Origin: Methylobacterium dankookense
Lineage (GTDB): Bacteria > Pseudomonadota > Alphaproteobacteria > Rhizobiales > Beijerinckiaceae
Length of the DNA: 64,000 nt
Direction: 5' to 3'
Assembly (NCBI RefSeq): GCF_902141855.1
Contig: NZ_CABFVH010000017.1
Location: forward strand, 1 to 64,000
Positions 1 through 7,696 of the stretch are shown piece by piece. Both the position numbers and the translations under genes were made by a program. The notes under the pieces were generated by a model. That model saw nothing but the letters and a program-made list of their open reading frames with translations. It searched no databases and was not told the DNA's origin. Positions within the stretch are counted from its first letter, which is position 1. Every line of letters starts with the position of its first letter.

Positions 1-1
1 G

Positions 2-82
2 GCGACCCTCGCCTCGGCCCAAGCCTTCCTCTACGCCGCTGCCGTCATGATCCTCGTTCGACGGCTGGGACGCGCCTCATGA
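2..82 (+). pseudogene. C-terminal tail of a CDS cut by the window edge, possibly a transposase
   Basis: An open frame enters from the left edge and ends at TGA 80-82, giving 26 residues that finish with a hydrophobic helix and a basic end (VMILVRRLGRAS). Tails of this kind, a small hydrophobic helix followed by Arg-rich residues, close many IS5-type DDE transposases, and the AT-rich, gene-poor DNA that follows fits an insertion-sequence boundary. The fragment is too short to prove the family, and the gene may simply be intact and continue outside the window. Confidence 0.35.
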
Positions 83-330
83 CTTATCGGACGGACTCTG
101 AGACGGATCGTTGTCGTGTCTGACAGAGCGATCCTCTTTCTGAAGCCTTGACCGGGATTGGACCGGACTGGAGCAGCTTCCATCTCCTTGGCTCACCTGC
201 CACGCTCCGACCTCAGCAAAGGATCGGGCTACGCTTTTGCCGGGCCAGCATCTTAGAAGCCCTGGTGTATTATTAGATTGTATTTATATATCTACTATTG
301 TCAAGAAAAATGTCATGTTCCGGGTATGTA
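83..330. other. AT-rich non-coding stretch
   Basis: No credible gene is present. Positions about 260-330 are very AT-rich compared with the rest of the window. Together with 660-780 this marks DNA of different base composition from its surroundings, as expected next to mobile elements. Confidence 0.5.
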
Positions 331-687
331 TTATAGATCGAGGGTCTGTGCCCATCTGTTTATTGATGCTGGAATGTATCGATCATCTTTGCCGCTCAAG
401 TCATCGTAGCTGGTGATGCGGACATGAGTGGCGCATGGCTCATACAGGCGGTCCTCATTCCAGACCGCACGGGCAACAAAGGACCAAAGCTCACCGGGAT
501 GTGTGATGATGTACCGTAGACAGGTTGCGCCGGCTGGAATGCCTGTTCGATGTCGTGACGGCTCAACCGTGATGATGACCGCGGCGATTTCATAGGTGGC
601 GTAGTGAGGAGAGGCAGATAGGTGGTTCGCCAGCAGTTTTTGTAATACGAGATGGTTTGCGATTTCAATTGCATCGAAATTGTTCAT
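331..687 (-). CDS. Hypothetical protein, 118 aa
   Basis: I do not recognise this protein. The ATG at 687 is preceded by GAGGA about nine bases upstream, which supports translation. There is no signal peptide and no membrane segment; the sequence is mixed alpha/beta in appearance with a His/Tyr-rich N-terminal third. It is transcribed divergently from the 99-aa gene at 755 across an AT-rich gap likely to hold both promoters. Its lower GC content than the rest of the window and its place beside a possible transposase tail suggest acquisition by transfer. It is not assigned a function. Confidence 0.6.
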   Translation of the reverse strand: MNNFDAIEIANHLVLQKLLANHLSASPHYATYEIAAVIITVEPSRHRTGIPAGATCLRYIITHPGELWSFVARAVWNEDRLYEPCATHVRITSYDDLSGKDDRYIPASINRWAQTLDL

Positions 688-754
688 AAAATACGTCCTC
701 TATTTCACTTAGATATGCTTAAATATCCTACAGTATTTACTCATTGAGGGATTT

Positions 755-1054
755 GTGTTAGCTATTAATCTAATAAATTACGTTGATAGGCTCACACGGT
801 TCGGGTTAGTTCGCTCGAAAAGGGACTTTGCGCGCCGCTGGCTTCAGCGTGGGCCAACATTCATCAGGGACTACGAATTCCGTAGTCGCGGCTGGAACAG
901 GTTGAAACCAGCCACTGTGAGCCAACTGCGGGCTAACCTCAGCGCGGTCGCTGCCTACCTGCCGGACGGCCTTGCTGCCGAGGTTGCCGCAGTGATCGAG
1001 GAGATCGACCGCGACGAACGGATTGCGTCAGTGATGGATGAGTGGCGTCGATGA
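755..1054 (+). CDS. Small hypothetical protein resembling DUF6626
   Basis: This 99-aa protein starts at GTG 755, with GAGGG a few bases upstream. The first half carries a motif around LVRSKRDFARRWLQR (residues 18-32) that recalls the short alphaproteobacterial DUF6626 proteins, where a similar Ser-Lys-x-x-Phe/Arg-rich helix is followed by a Tyr/Arg segment. The C-terminus is an acidic helix. Function is unknown in that family. It has no signal peptide and is probably cytoplasmic. The family link is from memory of the motif and is tentative; the reading frame itself is well supported by the start site and codon use. Confidence 0.6.
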   Translation: MLAINLINYVDRLTRFGLVRSKRDFARRWLQRGPTFIRDYEFRSRGWNRLKPATVSQLRANLSAVAAYLPDGLAAEVAAVIEEIDRDERIASVMDEWRR

Positions 1055-1735
1055 TGGCCGTGCTTGACACTCGCACACCGTCCATGCACACCTTCAAGGC
1101 CGGGACATCGAAAATGTGCTGATTTTTCAGGTAGGTACGACGAGAGGCCGAGTTTCGAGTCCTCTTGGCCGCACCAACCTGATCCTTACGTTTCGGATCG
1201 AACGGTTGGTGCCATCACGGCGGCTTGGTGACGACGGCATCGTCGTACGGGCCCATCCTGACAGCCTGACATTGAAACGACCCGGAGACCGGGCTTCGTC
1301 TGCGAAGCACGCACCGCAGGGCCGTGTCCTGCGGTCGGTGAGCCGGTCCATGCCGGGCCGAACGCGGCAGCACGCCGTCAGGCTCCGACGACAGTTCACA
1401 TCCGTGGATCCGGGTGCCGCGTGCGGGCCGGGAACGCATGACGGTTCGATGACAGGTGCGGGAGCGCACGCAACGTCTGGCATGCCACATGCTACGCCGA
1501 GGTCGTGCCGCTTCGGTGGCGTTTCCTCCCAGGGATCGACTTGAAGCCCGCCCGGTTCGCCGCGGCGGGCGTTTTCGTTCCGGGCGTGCGGTATCGATCC
1601 CTGCGGGCCGGCATGATACGGCGCCGACCGTCTCCGATTTGTTCTAAATCTCGAGTCGGCAAAATGCATTCAAAGCATTTTGTTCATGATATAAACACCA
1701 TCTATTCCCGGGTCGAGCCGCGAATATGATGGCGA
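1055..1735. other. 680-bp region without a convincing gene
   Basis: Overlapping open frames exist on both strands (about 1116-1669), but their products are Arg/Pro-rich, resemble no family and lack ribosome-binding sites, as expected of random frames in GC-rich DNA. A terminator-like hairpin lies at 1546-1570. I see nothing else I can support here. Confidence 0.5.
1546..1578 (+). terminator. Rho-independent-like hairpin
   Basis: GCCCGCC (1546-1552) pairs with GGCGGGC (1564-1570) and is followed by GTTTTCGTT. The seven-pair GC stem and short T run fit an intrinsic terminator on the plus strand, but no intact plus-strand gene ends just upstream. Confidence 0.4.
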
Positions 1736-1942
1736 TCAAATTCGTCCGCTATCGCGGCGAACCTGATGCATGAGACGCTCGCCATGTTCGGTGATGACGA
1801 GCAGGCGCTTGACGGGATCGAGTGTCGCGAGGCCCCGGCGCTGTAAGGCGCTCGCATCGCAATCGCAAAACTCTTTCTGCGATCGGCCGGCGAGTCGCCG
1901 CAACAGTCTAGCTTCGGCCAGTGATAGGCTCAGGTGGCTCAC
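1736..1942 (-). CDS. Hypothetical 68-aa protein, possibly winged-helix-like
   Basis: Start GTG 1942 is preceded by GGGGAGGA at ideal spacing, strong evidence that this short frame is translated. The product is helical at the N-terminus (LSLAEARLLRRLA), followed by a segment ending in LLVITEHGERLMHQV. That layout, helices then a short beta hairpin with 'T-x-x-G', is reminiscent of the end of winged-helix regulators such as MarR or HxlR, where a domain closes with 'LT..G'. No DNA-binding role can be shown from sequence alone. It stands alone, flanked by non-coding DNA. Confidence 0.55.
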   Translation of the reverse strand: MSHLSLSLAEARLLRRLAGRSQKEFCDCDASALQRRGLATLDPVKRLLVITEHGERLMHQVRRDSGRI

Positions 1943-2160
1943 GAAATCCTCCCCAAACCAGTTGTCTGCCGCAGCCCAGTGATAACGTTATTCTCCGCCT
2001 TCGCCGTGTGCCAGAACACTAACTACGCAGTTGCTACGATCGGGAGAGATACCTCCTCGTCGATGCTGACAAATGGCCGAGCTTACGAAGGGGAAGCTCG
2101 CCCCGACCTGCTGCTCGATCAGGTGTGGAAACCCCCTCAGCCCGGCCGCCCCTTATGCCC

Positions 2161-2406
2161 TCAGGGCAGATCATCCGCGTCCCGGGATCGATCGGCATCA
2201 GGCCACACCGTCAGGGCCGCGGGATCGCGCCAGACCACCCCCCATCCGGCGGGTCCGGACTGGAATGGCGACGCGCTCGGGCGGCCGCCGGCGGTCGAGG
2301 CCGGCGCCGCGCCGAGCCTGCGCCGGCGGGAGACGCGCTGCGCGATCCGCTCCCTCAGGGCCGGCCGGTAGTTCCGGCGCTCCAGCCACGCCAAAGATCG
2401 CTTCAT
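2161..2406 (-). CDS. Small basic hypothetical protein
   Basis: An 81-aa Arg-rich protein beginning MKRSLAWLERRNYRPALR. A GGGAGGGG motif sits about ten bases upstream of ATG 2406; another in-frame ATG at 2415 is too close to that site to be preferred. The N-terminal 30 residues look like an amphipathic basic helix, the rest is low complexity with two Trp. No family is recognised. Opposite-strand frames across 2073-2498 lack comparable start signals, so this strand is the better choice, but overall coding evidence is modest. Confidence 0.4.
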   Translation of the reverse strand: MKRSLAWLERRNYRPALRERIAQRVSRRRRLGAAPASTAGGRPSASPFQSGPAGWGVVWRDPAALTVWPDADRSRDADDLP

Positions 2407-2839
2407 TCGCCGCATCGCCCCTCCCGCCGATACCTTCGTGGCTGCGTGAGCGGGTAGGGTTAGGACCCCGGCGGGGCCAGCGTCATGCATCAGATTAGGT
2501 ATGCGGCGCCGAGACACGCACGGAACATGCAGGAAATTGCAGCGGCTCCGGCGCAGAGCGGGACCGAACCAGGGCGCGAGCCGATGCCAGCCGCGGCTGG
2601 ACGATCCGCGTCGGATCATCGTTGACCGAGCCGGCCAGCCGCCCCTGCGGCGGCGGATCACGCCGGCAATGAAAGCGGCTGTCGATCGGGCGGTCGAGGC
2701 AATCCGCGCCCGCCTGGACCCATCTGGACAAGAACTTCCGTGTGCATCGTGTCGAACTCGGCCGATCATGAACGAATTCGTCGCTTGAACTTTGCCGCGG
2801 GATGTGAGCGGAAATATCATTCATTTCTTGGAGCAGGCC
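2407..2839. other. Intergenic region upstream of the first MucR-like gene
   Basis: No gene can be supported. A 95-codon plus-strand frame (2501-2788) has a plausible helical stretch (PAMKAAVDRAVEAIRARLD) that may be a decayed small gene, but its first half is unlike protein. The last 100 bases should hold the promoter of the MucR-like gene at 2840. Confidence 0.35.
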
Positions 2840-3343
2840 ATGAGCGACAGCAGCAAAGCGATCCATATCGAACAGGTCGAGATGACCGCGGAGATCGTCT
2901 CGGCCTATGTGACCCGAAATCACGTTCAGGTTGCCGAGCTGTCGAGCCTGATCGGCAGCGTGCACGAGGCCCTGTGCAGCCTCGGCAAGCCGGCCGAGGT
3001 CGCCGAGCCGGCCGCTCCGAAGCCGACGCCCGCCCAGGTCCGCAAGAGCATCTCCCGGGACGGCCTGGTCAGCTTCATCGATGGGAAGAGCTACAAGACG
3101 CTGAAGCGTCACTTGGCTGGCCACGGGCTCGATCCGCACAGCTATCGCGAGCGCTTCGGCCTTCCCGCCGATTACCCGATGACAGCGGTGAGCTATTCCG
3201 AGCAGCGCTCCGCCCTGGCGCGCAGCCTCGGCCTCGGCCGGAAGGCCGAGCAGCCCCCGCCGGCCCCGCCTGCCCCCGCCGAGACCCCTGCGGCGACGCC
3301 GAAGCCGCGCGGGCGCCGGAAGAAGGCTCAGGCCGCGGCGTGA
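2840..3343 (+). CDS. MucR/Ros family transcriptional regulator (cysteine-less finger)
   Basis: A 167-aa member of the MucR/Ros family, which in alphaproteobacteria acts as nucleoid-associated repressors of exopolysaccharide, motility and symbiosis genes. The N-terminal helical domain (residues 10-50) is followed by a linker and the DNA-binding domain (70-135): IDGKSYKTLKRHLAGHG, then the GLPADYPM signature. In classical members a Cys precedes the 'EDGK' loop; here that position is Ser78 (VSFIDGK), while His91 and His95 remain. The C-terminal tail (135-167) is Pro/Ala then Lys/Arg-rich. I chose ATG 2840 because family proteins begin near this point; an earlier ATG at 2792 adds unlike sequence. 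It is convergent with the next MucR-like gene. Confidence 0.9.
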   Translation: MSDSSKAIHIEQVEMTAEIVSAYVTRNHVQVAELSSLIGSVHEALCSLGKPAEVAEPAAPKPTPAQVRKSISRDGLVSFIDGKSYKTLKRHLAGHGLDPHSYRERFGLPADYPMTAVSYSEQRSALARSLGLGRKAEQPPPAPPAPAETPAATPKPRGRRKKAQAAA

Positions 3344-3461
3344 GCCCCGGGCAGGGGATCCGGGTTTCCGGGACCGTGCCCGATCACGCTGGATCGAGCA
3401 CGGCTCCGAGCCGTGTCCTGCCGGGCTCCCCCGCGCATTCGGAGACGCCCAGAGCGGGCGC

Positions 3462-3938
3462 TCAGGCCGCCTTGCGGCGCCGCCCGGCGGCCTGGTCCGG
3501 CGCCGCCTCGCGCGCGGCCTGGGCTCCGGGGCGGCCGAGGCCGATCTGCTTGGCCAGCGCCGAGCGCTGGGCCGCGTAATTCGGCGCGACCATCGGATAG
3601 TCGGAGGGCAGGCCGTAGCGCTCGCGATAGGCGCGCGGATCGAGCCCGTGCGTCGTGAGATGGCGCTTCAGCGTCTTGTAGGACTTGCCGTCGATGAAGC
3701 TGATCACGCCGTCCGGCGTGATCGACCTGCGGATCTGGGCCGGGGTCGGCTTCTCGACCTCCTCCACCGGGCTCGACGCCGCCGCGCCGCTCGCGATGCC
3801 GACCAGCGTCGCGTGGATGCTCGCGAGCAGGGCACCGAGCTCGCCGGCCGGGACCGAGTTGTTCGACACGTAGGCGGCGGCGATGTCGCCCGCGAGTTCG
3901 ACAAGGTCAGATTTGGTACGTGCGGCTTCTTCCGTCAT
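3462..3938 (-). CDS. MucR/Ros family transcriptional regulator, second paralogue
   Basis: This 158-aa protein has the same architecture as its neighbour: N-terminal helical oligomerisation region (residues 5-45), linker, then a DNA-binding core with ISFIDGKSYKTLKRHLTTHG, the GLPSDYPMVAP signature and a basic Lys/Arg end. Again Ser replaces the zinc-binding Cys, while both His residues of the second half are kept. ATG 3938 (MTEEAART) is chosen over 3959 because it matches the usual N-terminus and has GGGAA upstream. It faces the 2840 gene with 118 bases between their ends and is read in the same direction as the third paralogue at 4205. Target genes are unknown. Confidence 0.9.
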   Translation of the reverse strand: MTEEAARTKSDLVELAGDIAAAYVSNNSVPAGELGALLASIHATLVGIASGAAASSPVEEVEKPTPAQIRRSITPDGVISFIDGKSYKTLKRHLTTHGLDPRAYRERYGLPSDYPMVAPNYAAQRSALAKQIGLGRPGAQAAREAAPDQAAGRRRKAA

Positions 3939-4204
3939 TATCGTATTCCCAAGATGCACCCCCGCAGTGTCGATTTATCACACGCAGCCGAAGGGCAAGC
4001 CCTGTTCTGCGATGAAAATCATTTTTCCATCCAGAATTCTCGACGGACGAATTCACAATCCTGGCAGCCGTCGAAAACCCCGAATCAATTTACCTGTCGC
4101 CTGCGCGAGATCTGTCGATCATCGCGAATGCCGACGCGATCGTGCATAACGCCGCACCTGCCCGGCCGGGCCGGCTCGCATGCGCGACACCGTCTCCGGC
4201 GCGG

Positions 4205-4600
4205 TCACGCCCGCTCGCGCGAGGCGTTGAGGCCGATCTCCCGGGAGATCCGGGACCGGACGTCGCTATAGGCGGGAGCGACCATCGGGTAGTCGCGGGG
4301 CAGGCCCCATTTCCGGCAATAGGCCTCCGGCGTCAGGCCGCGGGTGGTCAGGTGCCGACGCAGGACCTTGTAGGACTTGCCGTCCTCGAAGCTGATCAGC
4401 CCATCCGCGCGGATCGAGGCCTTGATCTGCGACGGGCTCGGCTTCTGTACCGCCGCGGCCGCGGGGACACTCAGCCGTGTCAGTGCCGCATGCACCTGCC
4501 GAAGCAGATCCGGCATCTGCGCTTGCGGGACGTCGTTCCGCATGACGTAGGCGGAAACGATGTTCGCGGCGAGATCAATCGTGGCGGCATCCGTGCTCAT
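4205..4600 (-). CDS. MucR/Ros family transcriptional regulator, third paralogue
   Basis: A shorter, 131-aa MucR-like protein. The start ATG 4600 has GGGAGGG just upstream; longer frames reach into non-family sequence. The core reads LISFEDGKSYKVLRRHLTTRG followed by GLPRDYPMVAP and a short end without the basic tail of the two paralogues. The first Cys of the finger is Ser, and the second His is replaced by Arg (HLTTRG), so a canonical metal site cannot form; stability would have to come from hydrophobic packing, as reported for zinc-free Ros-like proteins of Mesorhizobium. It ends about 265 bases from the second paralogue's start and lies just downstream of the UDP-sugar gene. Confidence 0.88.
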   Translation of the reverse strand: MSTDAATIDLAANIVSAYVMRNDVPQAQMPDLLRQVHAALTRLSVPAAAAVQKPSPSQIKASIRADGLISFEDGKSYKVLRRHLTTRGLTPEAYCRKWGLPRDYPMVAPAYSDVRSRISREIGLNASRERA

Positions 4601-4747
4601 CAACCCTCCCATCGCCATACTACCGGATCGCATAAATGCAACCCTGGGTAGCAATGCCGAAGGGTTAACGCTGTTGCAAGCCGTCGCAGACCGGACCCTG
4701 CCAATAGCCGTGGTTGTGGCCGCGGACAGAGGCGGAGGCGCCGGCAA

Positions 4748-5749
4748 TCAGCTCGGAGGCACGCCCGCCCCGGGATCGCGGTCGCGCACGGCCCCCTGCC
4801 GGGCCAGCAGGTCCGCGAAATAGGCGGCCGTCCGCTCCACGCCCGCGCGCAGCCGCGTCGTCGGCTCCCAGCCGAGAACCTGCCGGGCCTTGGTGATGTC
4901 GGGCTGGCGGCGGCGCGGGTCGTCCGAGGGGAGGGGGCGGAAGATCAGCCGGGATTTCGACTGCGTGACCGCGCAGACGACCTCGGCGAGCTGCCGGATC
5001 GTGATCTCGTCCTGGCTGCCGACATTGATCGGGCCGGTGATTTCGGGCCCGGTCGCCATCATGCGCAGGATCGCCTCGATCATGTCGTCCACGTAGCAGA
5101 ACGAGCGCGTCTGCTGCCCGTCGCCGTAGAGGGTGATGTCCTCCCCCCGCAGGGCCTGCATGATCAGGTTCGAGACCACGCGCCCGTCGTTCGGATGCAT
5201 CCGCGGGCCGTAGGTGTTGAAGATCCGCACCACCTTGATCTGCACCTTGTGCTGGCGGTGATAGTCGAAGAACAGCGTCTCGGCGCAGCGCTTGCCCTCG
5301 TCGTAGCAGGAGCGGAAGCCGATCGGGTTGACCTGGCCCCAGTACTCCTCCGGCTGGGGATGCACCTCGGGATCCCCGTAGACCTCCGAGGTCGATGCCT
5401 GGAATACCTTCGCCTTCACCCGCTTGGCGAGGCCGAGCATGTTGATCGCCCCGTGTACGCTCGTCTTCGTCGTCTGCACGGGGTCGAACTGGTAATGCAC
5501 CGGCGAGGCCGGGCAGGCGAGATTGTAGATCTCGTCCACCTCGACGTAGAGCGGGAAGGTCACGTCGTGACGCATCAGCTCGAAGTTCGGCCTGTCCAGC
5601 AGATGACGGATGTTGTAGCGCGTGCCGGTGAAGAAGTTGTCGAGGCAGAGTACCTCGTGGCCCTGCGCCACCAAGCGGTCGCACAGATGCGAGCCGAGGA
5701 AACCGGCGCCCCCCGTGACCAGGACCTTCTTCGTGCTGCCGTAGCGCAT
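4748..5749 (-). CDS. UDP-glucuronate decarboxylase (UDP-xylose synthase), SDR family
   Basis: This 333-aa extended short-chain dehydrogenase probably converts UDP-glucuronate to UDP-xylose with tightly bound NAD, supplying xylose for polysaccharide. Residues 8-15 form the TGGAGFLG nucleotide-binding turn. [15 protein letters not shown], the TSEVYGDP active-site loop and the catalytic Y-x-x-x-K (in SCYDEGKR) are typical of the bacterial UXS group, as are the [20 protein letters not shown] and [14 protein letters not shown] blocks. Length matches the family. ATG 5749 is used because the Rossmann fold begins within eight residues; GGAGGACAGGGG lies upstream. The nearby MucR-like regulators, commonly controllers of exopolysaccharide, make a link to capsule or exopolysaccharide synthesis plausible but unproven. 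Confidence 0.93.
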   Translation of the reverse strand: MRYGSTKKVLVTGGAGFLGSHLCDRLVAQGHEVLCLDNFFTGTRYNIRHLLDRPNFELMRHDVTFPLYVEVDEIYNLACPASPVHYQFDPVQTTKTSVHGAINMLGLAKRVKAKVFQASTSEVYGDPEVHPQPEEYWGQVNPIGFRSCYDEGKRCAETLFFDYHRQHKVQIKVVRIFNTYGPRMHPNDGRVVSNLIMQALRGEDITLYGDGQQTRSFCYVDDMIEAILRMMATGPEITGPINVGSQDEITIRQLAEVVCAVTQSKSRLIFRPLPSDDPRRRQPDITKARQVLGWEPTTRLRAGVERTAAYFADLLARQGAVRDRDPGAGVPPS

Positions 5750-5791
5750 GCTCACCCCTGTCCTCCCGCCGGGCCGTCCCGGCATCCACGT

Positions 5792-6321
5792 CTATTTCGG
5801 AGCGCGCGACGCCCCGGCCAGCCAGCGCCCGCGCATGGGCCGCTGTGCCGCGAGGCGCACCTTCTCCGCGTAGCCGGGCATGTCCGGGCCGATCAGCAGC
5901 AGATCGACATCGGCGATGGTGGCCCGGATGCCGTCGTCGTCGAGGTCGCGCCCCGCCAGGGCGGCGTGCCGCGCGATCTCCATCTCCTGGCCCCAGAAAT
6001 AGACGGCGCCGGCCCGCACCTTCGCCTGCATGCGGCGCACCTCCGCGACGCGGCCGTCGGAGACCAGCGGCAGCCAGATGTCCGGCATCAGCAGGTCCAC
6101 CGGCCCGTCCGGCATCCAGGCATGGGCGTCCCCGCGCACGATCCGGATCTTGGCGCGCGCCTCGGGCGGCAGCTGCGCGAAGATGCCGAGGGCCTCGTGC
6201 AGGGCGATCACCGCCGGGCCGAACTCGACCACTGTCACGGACTCGACCTCGGGCCTGAGCGCGCTCGCCGCGGCGGACCAGCCCATGCCGAGCCCGAACA
6301 CGACGACGTGCCCATGGGCGA
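5792..6321 (-). pseudogene. Truncated spermidine-synthase-like methyltransferase (N-terminus lost)
   Basis: About 176 codons encode the SAM/dcSAM-binding half of a spermidine-synthase-like protein: the nucleotide turn VVVFGLGMGWSAA, the acidic strand end SVTVVEFGPAVI and the RIVRGDAHAWMPD block are clear. Homologues carry a further N-terminal portion before the glycine loop, but here the homology stops just upstream of that loop and the frame runs into DNA that codes on the other strand for a piece of another protein. No start codon with a ribosome-binding site is seen at the break. I read it as a 5'-deleted gene rather than a complete short one. It lies 42 bases upstream of the UDP-sugar gene. 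Confidence 0.7.
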
Positions 6322-6508
6322 GCCGGACGCCGGGATCATCGGCGACGACGACGACCTCGTGGCGCTCGCACCCGCCACGGTGCGGACGCGCATCGGCGAC
6401 GCGCAGGCCAAGCTCGCCCGCGAGGCGCAGTGGGAGGCGGACCTCGCCGCCGGCCGCCCGGTCCATGCGATCTTCGGGATCGAGCCGGCGGTCACGCCCG
6501 GCGCCTGA
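6322..6508 (+). pseudogene. C-terminal remnant of an RraA-like aldolase family protein
   Basis: The plus-strand frame ending at TGA 6506-6508 encodes AGIIGDDDDLVALAPATV, then a charged helix and a short HAIFGI end. This matches the end of RraA-like proteins and 4-hydroxy-4-methyl-2-oxoglutarate aldolases, where 'GD-x-x-x-GDDDG-V-x-V-P' leads into an Ala/Glu-rich helix and a terminal '-YG-' strand. Only about 60 residues survive; the preceding 150 or so are replaced by the antisense of a methyltransferase gene. An ATG at 6314 is in frame but has no ribosome-binding site. The remnant ends at a strong hairpin. Confidence 0.6.
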
Positions 6509-6521
6509 CCGCCCCGGGATC

Positions 6522-6542
6522 CCAAAGGGGTCACCCCTTTGG
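6522..6542. terminator. Bidirectional terminator-like hairpin
   Basis: CCAAAGGGG (6522-6530) pairs with CCCCTTTGG (6534-6542) around a three-base loop, within a wider CCGGG/CCCGG pairing. It lies between the end of the RraA-like remnant and the end of the phospholipase-like gene, so it can serve both strands. No long T run follows. Confidence 0.6.
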
Positions 6543-6552
6543 AAACCCGGAT

Positions 6553-7164
6553 TCAGGGGGCCTTGCAGCCCATCGCGTCGGCGGCCTCGGTGACGCTGAG
6601 CGCCCGCTCGCGCACCTGGCGCGACAGGCCGGGCCGCTCCGAGACGGCTCCCGCCTCGCGCTTCAGGGCGGCGTCGCAGGCGCAGGAGCGGTAGCCGGCC
6701 GCGTCGTAGCAGGCATCGTGGCGCATGCAGGCGGCGTCGAGGTCGTCGGTGGGCGGCAAGCCTTCGCCCTGCTGGCCAGCCCCGCAATAGTTGCCGTGGA
6801 ACAGGGCCTTGCCGGCGAGCACCGCGGCGAGGTCGGCCTTCGGCAGGGGCGCCTCCTCCGGCTGCCCACTCGGATTCAGGTCGTTGGCCGGGCCGCCCGA
6901 CTTCGCCGCCGAGCCGCGCAGGGCCTTCGGGATGCCGGAGCGCGGGCCCGGCTCCCCGAGGGACTCGCCGGTGCGGGAATTCGGGTCCGCGATGTCGGGC
7001 AGGGGCGGGGGCGGCCCGGGCCTCGGCTCCTCGACCACGATCTCCGGCTCGGGCGGCGGGGGCGCCGCGGCCGCCTGCGCCAGCGCACCCTGGACCGGCC
7101 CTAGCCAGAGGGCGAGGAGAAGGACGGGGAGGAATCGGATCACGGGCGGCTTCCGGGGCTGCAT
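6553..7164 (-). CDS. Secreted phospholipase A2-like protein
   Basis: A 203-aa protein with an N-terminal signal peptide (residues 1-31, cleaved near ALAQ-A), a Pro-rich linker to about residue 75, and a C-terminal Cys-rich domain. That domain shows YCGAG (126-130), PPTDDLDAACMRHDACYD (137-154) and CACD, the order of the PLA2 calcium-loop and the catalytic His-Asp helix (His149, Asp150). In the PLA2 superfamily this arrangement hydrolyses the sn-2 bond of phospholipids or serves as a non-enzymatic toxin-like fold. The calcium loop is longer than in venom enzymes, so activity is not certain. The start at 7164 puts a signal peptide at the N-terminus; no strong ribosome-binding site is visible. 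It is followed by a bidirectional hairpin. Confidence 0.75.
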   Translation of the reverse strand: MQPRKPPVIRFLPVLLLALWLGPVQGALAQAAAAPPPPEPEIVVEEPRPGPPPPLPDIADPNSRTGESLGEPGPRSGIPKALRGSAAKSGGPANDLNPSGQPEEAPLPKADLAAVLAGKALFHGNYCGAGQQGEGLPPTDDLDAACMRHDACYDAAGYRSCACDAALKREAGAVSERPGLSRQVRERALSVTEAADAMGCKAP

Positions 7165-7216
7165 CGCTGCCGGAAACGGCGGGCCGCCCCGCAGCGTTCC
7201 GCGCCCACCCCGCGCG

Positions 7217-7696
7217 TCAGGGCTGCGGCGCCACCGGCTGGTTCGGGTCGGTGAGCTGGATGGTCCAGCTCTTCTGCTCGCCCGTGTCCACCTCGAAGAA
7301 GCCGTTCCGATCGTAGCCGCGGGCGAGGCAATCCTCGACGCCGCGGATGGTGAACTCGGCATCGCGGGTGCACATCATCGAGCGCCCGCTCCACTCGCCG
7401 CCGCGCGTGTAGTCCACCGCGAAGACGTAGTAGAACCGCGCCGCGAGCGCGCCCCGGAGCAGGGTCTCGCAGGCCTTCGGCGAGAGATCCCACCAGCCCT
7501 CCGTGACCCAGCCCTGCGGGTCGCGGTAGCCCAGCGCGATGCCGACCTTGCTCGGCGTCAGGTTGCACAGGCGCAGGTCCGCCCGGGCCGGGGCGGCAGC
7601 GAGAAGCCCCGCCGCCCCGATGAGCAGCGCCGCGGAACCGCGACGCACAATCCGTGAGAAATCAGCCGACGAGGATGATGCGGCAGTCGTTGACAT
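7217..7696 (-). CDS. DUF1036 domain protein, exported
   Basis: This 159-aa protein has a signal peptide (hydrophobic stretch near residues 19-38, ending APARA-D) and a DUF1036 domain: DLRLCNLT, IALGYRD, GWVTEGWWDLSPKACETLL and the closing AEFTIRGVEDCLARGYDRNGFFEVDTGE. DUF1036 proteins are small periplasmic proteins of alphaproteobacteria and cyanobacteria of unknown role, with conserved Cys likely in disulfides. The start is uncertain: ATG 7696 overlaps the end of the glycerate kinase gene by 35 bases, and GTG 7648 is an alternative that still keeps the signal peptide. Same-strand overlap suggests co-transcription with the kinase. Confidence 0.88.
   Translation of the reverse strand: MSTTAASSSSADFSRIVRRGSAALLIGAAGLLAAAPARADLRLCNLTPSKVGIALGYRDPQGWVTEGWWDLSPKACETLLRGALAARFYYVFAVDYTRGGEWSGRSMMCTRDAEFTIRGVEDCLARGYDRNGFFEVDTGEQKSWTIQLTDPNQPVAPQP

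Noticed and set aside
1116..1669. Overlapping frames on both strands in the gene-poor left region
   Set aside because: Neither has a ribosome-binding site or protein-like composition; treated as non-coding.
2501..2788. 95-codon plus-strand frame before the first MucR-like gene
   Set aside because: A short helical stretch looks protein-like but the first half does not; at best a decayed gene.
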